A stretch of DNA of 64,000 nt from assembly GCF_052055875.1 (NCBI RefSeq), contig NZ_CP170508.1:806001-870000 (forward strand), read 5' to 3'. Each line of letters starts with the position of its first letter. Position 1 is the stretch's first letter. This stretch comes from Methanosphaerula subterraneus. Lineage in GTDB: Archaea; Halobacteriota; Methanomicrobia; Methanomicrobiales; Methanospirillaceae. Under the pieces are notes generated by a model. That model searched no databases. It had not been told where the DNA came from and saw only the letters and a list, made by a program, of their open reading frames with translations. Both the position numbers and the translations under genes were made by a program. Of this stretch, positions 16,814 to 23,917 are shown piece after piece.

Positions 16814-17980
16814 CTACTTCCCTAGAAGTGCATGCAGTCTCGCTCTTTTCAGTCGATGCTCAAGGATATCTTCAACATATTCCTCGTCGTCTTTCCCCGT
16901 TCCATCACAGTAATTATGATCGATTTTTGATAATTCGATCAATCTGTTGATCTCATCAGAATCTCCATATTCCTGGAGAATATTTTTAATCTGCTCGACT
17001 GTGGTTGTCTTCAATTTTTTATCGTTTTTATCGTGCAGTTTATTGATCAGAAAAATAACGATTCCTAATAACTCTCGTTTTTCAGAAGCTATTTTGGAGA
17101 GTTTCTGAGGGTAATTGCCGGAATATTCCTCCAGATCGAGCGAGTTGAATTTATGCAAACCTACCTTTCTTAAAACATCATAGGTGAGATCACCGAGGAT
17201 TTCAGATGTCTGGAGATAGACATCGTCGATGGCTGCAAAAATATCCTCTTCATAAAGCCAGTTCTCATCAATCAATTCCGGGCAATGTTCTTTAATCTCT
17301 TTCAGAACAGAGCTGACGATAAATAAATCATCGATGTATCCATCTTCTATCTGGTCTGGGATTACGTCCTTCTCCAAGACGAAGTAGGCTATCGCCGAAC
17401 TGATCATCATTTTTGTATACCAGTCGGTGAATCTGTCGTTAAGAATATCACAGAGAAGTTTGAAGAATATGGGACAATTCATCTGTAATTTTTTGTGAGG
17501 TCCCTCGTAATTTTTCACATTCTGGATCAGAACATCGTAATATTCGAAACTGTGTTTGTTCTGATATTCGTCAACGAATGAGGATTTTTCTTCAAAAATC
17601 GATGAATTATTGATTGTGATTATTCTATGATCTACGGTATGAGGGGTTTCGATTTTATCCGATTTCGGTTTTTTCGAAACTTGTAATGCAAAAAACCGAT
17701 CGTTCGCTATCAACAGGACACGATTATCAATCGTTTTGTATGAGAAGGCGCCATCATGATGAAGAGTTTTTATGGCATCCAGTATCCTGCTCTCGTCTTT
17801 CTTTTCCAGTGGATCACAATGCCAGTGATGATTGGTCCACTTCATGAGGGCACGGGCGCCGACTTTGTCCCCGGACTTTTTCAGAAAGGGATTGGAGAGT
17901 ATCAGGTCGATAAGCTCATCGATTTCCTGATTGCACGCTGACATTTCTTTTATTTCTCCGGGATTATTCGTGTTAATCAT
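16814..17980 (-). CDS. AT-rich DUF1232 (YkvA-like) hypothetical protein
   Basis: 388 residues, much more AT-rich and lysine/isoleucine-rich than its neighbours, which suggests recent acquisition. Around residues 193-235 the sequence AIAYFVLEKDVIPDQIEDG then YIDDLFIVSSVL matches the DUF1232 domain (hydrophobic helix, then IPD...GYIDD), found in small membrane-associated proteins of unknown role. The N-terminal part (WTNHHWHCDPLEKKDE) and the charged helical C-terminus are not recognised. It stands alone between the arsenic operon and the decayed arsR region. Confidence 0.7.
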   Translation of the reverse strand: MINTNNPGEIKEMSACNQEIDELIDLILSNPFLKKSGDKVGARALMKWTNHHWHCDPLEKKDESRILDAIKTLHHDGAFSYKTIDNRVLLIANDRFFALQVSKKPKSDKIETPHTVDHRIITINNSSIFEEKSSFVDEYQNKHSFEYYDVLIQNVKNYEGPHKKLQMNCPIFFKLLCDILNDRFTDWYTKMMISSAIAYFVLEKDVIPDQIEDGYIDDLFIVSSVLKEIKEHCPELIDENWLYEEDIFAAIDDVYLQTSEILGDLTYDVLRKVGLHKFNSLDLEEYSGNYPQKLSKIASEKRELLGIVIFLINKLHDKNDKKLKTTTVEQIKNILQEYGDSDEINRLIELSKIDHNYCDGTGKDDEEYVEDILEHRLKRARLHALLGK

Positions 17981-18064
17981 GGTTGGTCAGGGATGGATTT
18001 TTTATCGTATCATACAAATTCAGGTGTAGTTTGGGGCACTACCCGGTTCTGCCATCACCGTTAT

Positions 18065-18398
18065 TCAGAGATCGGCGGCTTCTCTCTCATGAGGGACGAG
18101 CGGCGTCAGGTGGTAGACGATCCAGTTCCCCTGCTGATCGCCCTCGATCATGTCGACCTTCTGGAGCTGGTTCAGGTGATAGGAGAGCTTGGAGTCCGCG
18201 ATCCCGGCGATCTCCTTGATCACGCAGACACCGAGCGGCTGCACCGCGAGTACATGAACGATCCTGATACCCAGGGACTCGGAGAGGGCGGGGTGGACGC
18301 AGCTGGCCGCGGTCAGTGCCTCTACATCCGGCAGCCGGTCGACGAGTCCCCCGACGCACGGCTATGAGGCTGTCGAGTACATCCTGTGGAATGGGCAT
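18065..18398 (-). pseudogene. arsR: arsR-family regulator, frameshifted in a G5 run
   Basis: Reading from ATG 18398 gives MPIPQDVLDSLIAVRRG; then the frame must shift to continue LVDRLPDVEALTAASC, the winged-helix IKEIAGIADSKLSYHLNQL and DGDQQGNWIVYHL-like end DQQGNWIVYHLTP, stopping at 18065. One extra base in the run of five C (18348-18352 on the plus strand) explains it: with four, the two parts fuse smoothly. VQPLGVCVIKEI holds a cysteine at the usual metal-site helix. Either a true null allele or a homopolymer sequencing error. Confidence 0.75.
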
Positions 18399-18402
18399 TA
18401 TG

Positions 18403-18458
18403 TTCAACTATAGTTGACCTGGGCCTATAACTCTGTCCTGTATTCAACTGTTGTTGAA
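18403..18458. promoter_or_regulatory. Twin ArsR-type operators
   Basis: Two copies of TTCAAC-N4-GTTGA(A/C): TTCAACTATAGTTGAC at 18403-18418 and TTCAACTGTTGTTGAA at 18443-18458, exactly 40 bp apart. They sit between the divergent arsR and thioredoxin-like reading frames, with CCTATAAC between them as a possible TATA element. The arrangement is that of an autoregulated ArsR control region. Confidence 0.65.
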
Positions 18459-18490
18459 ACCAGCACCATCGATGCAGGATGGTGATCCAG

Positions 18491-18810
18491 ATGAACGATG
18501 ATAAACCGTACTGCGCAGCCGAAGCGATGCGACGCGTGAAATCCGTCGAGGTCGGTGGCGGTGCACACAGGACCGATGAAGTGCGTCATGTGCTACACTT
18601 ACACCCCTGCTCCCGGTATACCAGGAATTCAACCAGGCCCTGAAGGAGACCGGGATCGCCGCAGAGGTCGTCCACGTCTCCGATATCGCGGCGATCATGA
18701 ACCAGGGGATCATCTTCACCCCGGCCCTCGCGGTCGACAGCGAGGCGAAGGTCTCGGGCCGTGTCCCCTCGGTGAAGGAACTGAGCGAGATCTTCGCAAA
18801 AGAGGTGTGA
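18491..18810 (+). pseudogene. Redox-active thioredoxin-like protein, frameshifted
   Basis: Three frames join into one small thioredoxin-fold protein. From ATG 18491 (after GGTGAT) MNDDKPYCAAEAMRRVKSVEV, then AVHTGPMKCVMCYTYT with the CxxC active site, then PVYQEFNQALKETGIAAEV, TPALAVDSEAK and VSGRVPSVKELSEIF to TGA at 18808-18810. Deleting one G near 18553 and one C in the C4 run at 18604-18607 restores one frame. This family occurs in arsenic and metal operons. Two +1 changes in one short gene suggest decay or poor local sequence. Confidence 0.6.
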
Positions 18811-18812
18811 AC

Positions 18813-18898
18813 ATGGCTGAGACACCATGTACCTGTGGAGAGGGGAAGCGAATTGTGCTCTACGGGTGCGCCGGCGCATCGGCGCCCGGAGTATGATG
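18813..18898 (+). pseudogene. Truncated DGC-type zinc-binding protein
   Basis: ATG 18813 starts MAETPCTCGEGKRIVLYGCA and GASAPGV, then a stop. This is the N-terminus of the putative zinc-binding proteins (C-x-C-G... then CAGAS) common beside ArsR genes; the remaining hundred or so residues are missing. A complete relative is at 47315-47866. It follows the thioredoxin-like gene by 2 bases, as in an intact operon. Confidence 0.5.
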
Positions 18899-18991
18899 AA
18901 GTTCCCAGGCGGGTACATCAAGGCAGGGTTCGGGGTGATCCTCTGGGTCTTCGCACTCCAGCCCGTCCTCCGGCTGACCTATCGCCTGTAA
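18893..18991 (+). pseudogene. Small membrane fragment ending the decayed arsenic cassette
   Basis: ATG 18893 reads 32 residues, MMKFPGGYIKAGFGVILWVF then ALQPVLRLTYRL, with one hydrophobic segment. It overlaps the truncated zinc protein. Either the C-terminal scrap of a permease or a tiny membrane protein. TTTTTTT follows the stop (18992-18998), a likely terminator for the whole cassette. Confidence 0.35.
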
Positions 18992-19080
18992 TTTTTTTGG
19001 TGTCATCGGCTGAGTCCATCCGGTTCAGGGTCCTTCAATTCGGCAAGCCTATATCTATAAAGAGCACGTATGAACAGGAA

Positions 19081-19791
19081 ATGAAGATATCGTGGCGGGG
19101 GGGGCATTTACCAGAGCCTCAGGTCAGGACCGGCGAGGAGATGCGGGAGGTGATGGCAGATCCCAACTGTTCGATCAGCGGGCCGTTGTATACCATGTAC
19201 CGGGATGTGACCGAATCAGACGCAGACCGCGCCTGGTTGCAGGATCATACCCTCAGGTACGACATCACGGTGATCCCGGCCGGCACCTGCGGGATCGAAT
19301 ATGCCAAGACCAAGGGTCATTACCACCCGGCCGGCCCAGGAGGGGTCAGTTATCCCGAGATGTACCAGGTGCTGGAGGGGCGGGCGCATTACCTGCTCCA
19401 GCGCAAGGATCTCTCCGACATCGTGGTCGTCGACGCCTCTGCCGGGGATATGGTGCTGATCCCACCGGAGTACGGGCATGTGACGATCAATCCGGTTCAC
19501 GAGACACTGGTGATGGCGAACATCGTCTCGACCAGGTTTCAGAGCGAGTATGGAATCTATGAGGAACTGAAAGGAGGGGCTTACTATGAAATGGAAGGGG
19601 GCGAGTTTGTGAAGAACCCATTCTATCCTGCGATACCGCCACTCCGACGGATCACACCCCCTTCGCTGGAACCACTCAAGATCCCAACGACCGGGCGGCT
19701 CTACGACCTGATCGGAAACTACCCGGCCCTCGAAGTCCTGAATGCCCCGGAAAAATTTACTGCGGTCCTTCAGAACCTGTTAACAGATTAG
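19081..19791 (+). CDS. pgiA: Cupin-type glucose-6-phosphate isomerase
   Basis: 236 residues, archaeal cupin phosphoglucose isomerase, which interconverts glucose-6-phosphate and fructose-6-phosphate with a bound metal. Metal ligands are in TKGHYHPAG, the glutamate in SYPEMYQVLEG, and the histidine in PPEYGHVTINP. The start at ATG 19081 follows a TATA-like TATATCTATAAA at about 19050, so the leader is very short. Its 3' end overlaps that of convergent nadE by 35 bases. Confidence 0.92.
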   Translation: MKISWRGGHLPEPQVRTGEEMREVMADPNCSISGPLYTMYRDVTESDADRAWLQDHTLRYDITVIPAGTCGIEYAKTKGHYHPAGPGGVSYPEMYQVLEGRAHYLLQRKDLSDIVVVDASAGDMVLIPPEYGHVTINPVHETLVMANIVSTRFQSEYGIYEELKGGAYYEMEGGEFVKNPFYPAIPPLRRITPPSLEPLKIPTTGRLYDLIGNYPALEVLNAPEKFTAVLQNLLTD

Positions 19792-20548
19792 GCCCGGCCA
19801 CCCTTTTATGCGTTGAATTTTTGACCTTTGCGAGCACCTGCTCCTCGACCGCTCCACTGGCCACCCACTGATGTGCCTGCAGAGACCTGAGCGCCGCATC
19901 GATCACCGGATACGTCAGACCCAGTTCCTGCTCATCGCTCTGCCCGTGCCAGAGGCCGGCTGAAGGAGGTTTGCTGATGATCGCCGGCGGGATAGGAAAG
20001 TCTGCCGCCAGCTCATAGACGTCCCCTTTGTACAGGTGAAGGATGGGCTGCAGATCAGCAGCGTTGTCCCCAAACTTGGTGCAGTACCCGAGCAGGTACT
20101 CGGTCCGGTTCGAGGTTCCGCAGACCAGCCGGTGGTCCCGGTTGGCATAGTAGTACAGCACTGTCATCCTGATCCGGGCCATCAGGTTCCCGTTCAGGTA
20201 TGGCGTCTCCCGGTATCCCTCCAGGTCCGTATAGGCTGCAAGGATCGGATCGATCGGCTGGATAATATGCTGGATCCCAAGCACCCTGGCCAGATCTGCC
20301 GCGTCCACCATATCCGAAGGAGGCGTGACACTGGTCGGAAGACTGACGCCGAGCACCTGTTCGGGTCCGACAGCCCTGCAACAGAGCGCCGCGGCCACCG
20401 CGGAGTCGATCCCGCCGCTGAGCCCGACCACGATCCCCTCTGAGCCACTGGACCAGATTGTATGGCGTATCATCTGTTCAATCCGTCCAAGTACACATCC
20501 GCGTTCTTCTGTTGCCAAAGGTCTGTCACCTACATCAATTGTATACAC
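19757..20548 (-). CDS. nadE: NH3-dependent NAD+ synthetase
   Basis: 263 residues. The PP-loop IVVGLSGGIDSAVAAALC (about residues 39-56), then VCGTSNRTEYLLGYCTKFGD and ISKPPSAGLWHGQSDE are NadE signatures. It amidates nicotinate adenine dinucleotide to NAD+ with ammonia; there is no glutaminase domain. The GTG start overlaps the end of the channel gene by 19 bases, so nadE is the last gene of the operon ttuA-like / channel / nadE. Confidence 0.93.
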   Translation of the reverse strand: MYTIDVGDRPLATEERGCVLGRIEQMIRHTIWSSGSEGIVVGLSGGIDSAVAAALCCRAVGPEQVLGVSLPTSVTPPSDMVDAADLARVLGIQHIIQPIDPILAAYTDLEGYRETPYLNGNLMARIRMTVLYYYANRDHRLVCGTSNRTEYLLGYCTKFGDNAADLQPILHLYKGDVYELAADFPIPPAIISKPPSAGLWHGQSDEQELGLTYPVIDAALRSLQAHQWVASGAVEEQVLAKVKNSTHKRVAGPNLLTGSEGPQ

Positions 20549-22239
20549 CGTTTCAACATCTTAACCTCACCCATCAGAATCACCTTGTCCCCTTCGAGCA
20601 GGGGTTCGTCGGCCTTAGGACGGATCAGGGACCGGCTCGAGCCCTCGATCCCGAGCACCCGGACACCGCTCTTCCGCTCCAGCCAGTCGACCGTTCGAGC
20701 GTGGCTCTTCATCCAGTGCTTCATCACCACCTTCTGCCCGCCCGGGAGATCGAGCAGGATCTTCACATGGTCTGCAAGTACAATCCCTGCGATCGCCTGC
20801 CCGCCGATCGTCGGCTGAAGTGCGACAAAGTCGGCTCCTGCCCGGTAGAGTTTGTCGACAGACCCTGCCTGGTTGGCGCGGGCAAAGATCTTCAGGGCAG
20901 GGTTTATGTTTCGCGCCATCAGGGTCGTGAATATATTGACACTATCGTCGTTCAGGGCGACGATACAGATCTGGGCCTTCTCGAGGTGCGTCTCTTTGAG
21001 GACCCCCTCGTCCTCTGCATTCCCGATCACCGACGGGCTCGTCTGCGGATGCTGGTCCACCACCACACAGTCGATCCCCTTTCCGATCAGTTCATGGTAG
21101 GCCGCTGCCCCGACATCACCGTACCCTGCGATCACTGCGATGACCCGATCTCCGTCAGGTGGCCGGAAGAGCGCCTCAATCGCACTGGCGATGTCCACCG
21201 CCTTCCCAAAGAGGAAGAGCATCGTCTGGGTATCGATCACCTCGTCAGGGCCCGGGGTGAGCGTGAAGACCCCGGCATGCCAGAGGATCACGGTGTCGAT
21301 GCCGTAGCGCTGATAGAGGTCGAGCTCTCCGATCGTCCTGTTCAGAGCCCGGGTTCCGGGAAGGACCGGGATCTTGATCAGCCAGAGCGACTGACCTTGC
21401 GGATTGGCGAGTGAGAACGGAAGATCCGAACCGATCACATCGACAACCGCCGCGATGTCCGGGGTCACGAGCGCATGGCGGGCCAGGATCTTGCCGGTCG
21501 TGTTCTTTGGGGAGAATACATACTCGGCACCGGCATAGCGAAGATACCGATCGAACGAGAGGTTATCCACCACCGCGATGATCTGTGCATCCGTGATCTC
21601 CCGGATCCCGAGGATGATGTTGGCCGTCGTGCGCTCGTCCCCGTTGACGATCACGTAGCGTGCAGTGCCGATATAGGCATGAATATGAGTGGCCGGGTGG
21701 GTGTACTCCCCCCAGATCACATACGCATGCCGTCTGTACCGCATCGTAGCCTTCATAGCGGTCTCCTCGTCAGCCTCCACGATCACTACGTCGATATCCT
21801 CGATCATCAGACTCTCGATCAGAGACTTGGCCAGTTCGTCATACCCCATGATCACCACATGATCCCTGAGGGCATGCGGTGGCCGGCGCGGGGGGGTGGG
21901 CCTGACCAGCTGGGTCAGGTATGGGGTCAACAGCAGCGGGATCACCATAAAGATCATCCCCACCCCGGTCACTATCATCACCATCGAGAAGACCTGGGTG
22001 ACCTGGCTATCGAACGGGAGGAGATCCCCATAGCCGGTCGTGGTCATCGTTTCAATGACAAAGAAGAGGGCGCCGGCCCAGGAGATGGGCTTCTGCTCGG
22101 TCAGCGGGTACAGGGCGTGAAAGATCAGCGTGAACACGGTGACCTGGACCAGGAAGATGACAAGATAGATCCTGATCCGCTGCGTCGAGGCGGCATGGGT
22201 GATCCAGCGGCTGATGGAACGGAGGGGGGGGACGATCAT
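20530..22239 (-). CDS. Potassium channel with two RCK (TrkA-N/TrkA-C) modules
   Basis: 569 residues. Two membrane segments (about 24-46 and 78-105) flank the pore with the selectivity filter TTTGYGD. Two RCK modules follow: HVVIMGYDELAKSLIES (about residue 127) and VIAVIAGYGDVGAAAYHEL (about residue 375), each with a Rossmann nucleotide fold and acidic strand end, and TrkA-C-like segments after each. This is the plan of gated prokaryotic K+ channels such as GsuK, where ligands like NAD+ or ADP regulate opening. Coupling with nadE downstream makes an NAD link worth noting. Overlaps the upstream gene by 4 bases. Confidence 0.88.
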   Translation of the reverse strand: MIVPPLRSISRWITHAASTQRIRIYLVIFLVQVTVFTLIFHALYPLTEQKPISWAGALFFVIETMTTTGYGDLLPFDSQVTQVFSMVMIVTGVGMIFMVIPLLLTPYLTQLVRPTPPRRPPHALRDHVVIMGYDELAKSLIESLMIEDIDVVIVEADEETAMKATMRYRRHAYVIWGEYTHPATHIHAYIGTARYVIVNGDERTTANIILGIREITDAQIIAVVDNLSFDRYLRYAGAEYVFSPKNTTGKILARHALVTPDIAAVVDVIGSDLPFSLANPQGQSLWLIKIPVLPGTRALNRTIGELDLYQRYGIDTVILWHAGVFTLTPGPDEVIDTQTMLFLFGKAVDIASAIEALFRPPDGDRVIAVIAGYGDVGAAAYHELIGKGIDCVVVDQHPQTSPSVIGNAEDEGVLKETHLEKAQICIVALNDDSVNIFTTLMARNINPALKIFARANQAGSVDKLYRAGADFVALQPTIGGQAIAGIVLADHVKILLDLPGGQKVVMKHWMKSHARTVDWLERKSGVRVLGIEGSSRSLIRPKADEPLLEGDKVILMGEVKMLKRCIQLM

Positions 22240-23015
22240 GGAGTCTCAGCCCCAGGTCTATTCAGCGCAGCGAGCTGCTCGTATACCGAGAGGAGGGCGT
22301 ACCGGGCACTGGGGTGGTTGATACCGTATGCGGCAAGAAACGCACCAATCGCCCCACTGAGGTTCCCAGAGTCAGGAACCCGGGACGGCAACGGAACGAT
22401 AGGAAGCGAGCCCGCATAGATCGCCACCTCTTCAATCGGGATCCCTGAAAACGGGGCGATCACCGGTACCTGGTCATCGACTCCACAACAGGAGCCGTCA
22501 CCGATCAGCGTGCGCTGCCTGCCACTGCAGACCTTCGTGAGGACGGTCACTGCCCGATCATCGAGGGTCTCTCCCATGGCGACCGCATCGGCCCCTAGAG
22601 CAGCTGCAGCAGCGTGACAGTGTTGAACGAATCCTTCCCGATCTGATGTCAGTTCACTGCACAGGATCGGCCGCCAGCTGACCCCGAGGGCACCGGTCAG
22701 GGCCGACGCCTGTATCAGGGCAGGTGAGGTGGTATCACCCTCATAGAGCGTGAACGCGATCAGGGTCATGTCCCGCCGGTCGGCAAGGAGGCGTTGCAGG
22801 AAGAAGAGGAGCGCACTGCTCGCAACCCGTCCGCTGAGTGCGACGGCGATGGTACTACCCGATCGAACCCAGTGATGCTGCCGGATCAGCCGTTTGGCTT
22901 TGGTCTCGAGATCCCGCCGGAGATGCTCCTCGCAGAGTGAGAGACCAGAGTACTGCTGGACGATGACTGCCGGGCGCCTGCACCGGGAGCAAATGGTACC
23001 TGGGGTGGGGAGCAT
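22236..23015 (-). CDS. TtuA/Ncs6-like protein with degenerate PP-loop
   Basis: 259 residues. The N-terminus has the TtuA/Ncs6 zinc finger (ICSRCRRPAV then LSLCEEHLRRD) and the helix leading into the ATP site. The PP-loop, normally SGGKDS, reads VALSGRVASSALLF, losing the second glycine and the aspartate. C-terminal cysteines CSGRQRTLIGDGSCC replace the usual zinc ribbon pattern. In intact relatives this enzyme 2-thiolates U54 or U34 of tRNA using ATP. Here ATP hydrolysis is doubtful. It heads the operon with the K+ channel and nadE, and is divergent from rio2. Confidence 0.72.
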   Translation of the reverse strand: MLPTPGTICSRCRRPAVIVQQYSGLSLCEEHLRRDLETKAKRLIRQHHWVRSGSTIAVALSGRVASSALLFFLQRLLADRRDMTLIAFTLYEGDTTSPALIQASALTGALGVSWRPILCSELTSDREGFVQHCHAAAAALGADAVAMGETLDDRAVTVLTKVCSGRQRTLIGDGSCCGVDDQVPVIAPFSGIPIEEVAIYAGSLPIVPLPSRVPDSGNLSGAIGAFLAAYGINHPSARYALLSVYEQLAALNRPGAETP

Positions 23016-23059
23016 GCAATCACACTTTTATCTCCTCCCACATAAAGGGTGTAGAGTAC

Positions 23060-23917
23060 ATGCCACTTTCAGCAGATACCATCCGGACCCTCCATCCCTA
23101 CGAGGTCAAGATCATGCTCGCCCTCGAACAGCTGATGAAGCGTTACCAGTGGGTCCCGCTCGAAATTCTCAAGAAGGCAACCAAGTTCTCCGATTCAGAA
23201 CTGAACTTTCGGCTGAGAAGGCTGATCGCCCGGGACATGATTAGGTACGATGTGGTCCCGTACGAGGGCTACTCGCTGATATTCAACGGGTATGACTCGC
23301 TGGCCCTTCATGCCCTGGCCAAGAAAAAGACGATATCCTCACTCGGCTGCCTGATCGGAGAGGGAAAGGAGTCCAGGGTCTTTGAGGCGCTCGGGCTCGG
23401 ACCGGTCGCGCTGAAGTTCCACCGGGTCGGGCAGCGTTCGTTCCAGTCGGTCAGAGTGAACCGGGAATATATGCCCGGGTCGACCCACTGCTCATGGCTC
23501 TACGCCTCCCGCCTCTCTGCAGAGCGTGAGTTCGCAGCCTTAAAGATACTTCACGAGTCGGTCAACGTCCCGCTGCCGATCGATCATAACAGGCATGTGA
23601 TCGTGATGTCGTTCATTCCGGGCGTGAACCTGAACAAGTGCACGCTCGAAGCACCGGAGGAGATCTTTGACGAGATCATCAAAAATATCAGGGCGGCCTA
23701 CCAGGCCGGGGTGATCCATTCAGACATGAGCGAGTTCAATATCATGATCAGCGACGGGGAGGTCACGTTGATCGACTGGCCGCAGTGGATCGAGCCGGCA
23801 CACCCGAACGCGATCCCCATCCTTGAGAACGACCTCGGGAACCTGATCGCCTACTTCAAACGAAAGTATAATCTCTCCTATGCACTGGAAGAGATCGTGC
23901 AATGCGTGATCAGCTGA
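23060..23917 (+). CDS. rio2: RIO2 atypical serine kinase
   Basis: 285 residues. N-terminal winged helix (about 1-90), then the RIO kinase core: nucleotide loop LIGEGKESRVFEAL, lysine in VALKFHR, catalytic IHSDMSEFN and metal-binding LIDWPQ. RIO2 acts in maturation of the small ribosomal subunit. The start is chosen by the conserved LHPYEVKIMLALEQLM. A short leader with a TATA-like ACTTTTAT separates it from the divergent TtuA-like gene. Its end overlaps the DUF460 gene by 16 bases. Confidence 0.93.
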   Translation: MPLSADTIRTLHPYEVKIMLALEQLMKRYQWVPLEILKKATKFSDSELNFRLRRLIARDMIRYDVVPYEGYSLIFNGYDSLALHALAKKKTISSLGCLIGEGKESRVFEALGLGPVALKFHRVGQRSFQSVRVNREYMPGSTHCSWLYASRLSAEREFAALKILHESVNVPLPIDHNRHVIVMSFIPGVNLNKCTLEAPEEIFDEIIKNIRAAYQAGVIHSDMSEFNIMISDGEVTLIDWPQWIEPAHPNAIPILENDLGNLIAYFKRKYNLSYALEEIVQCVIS

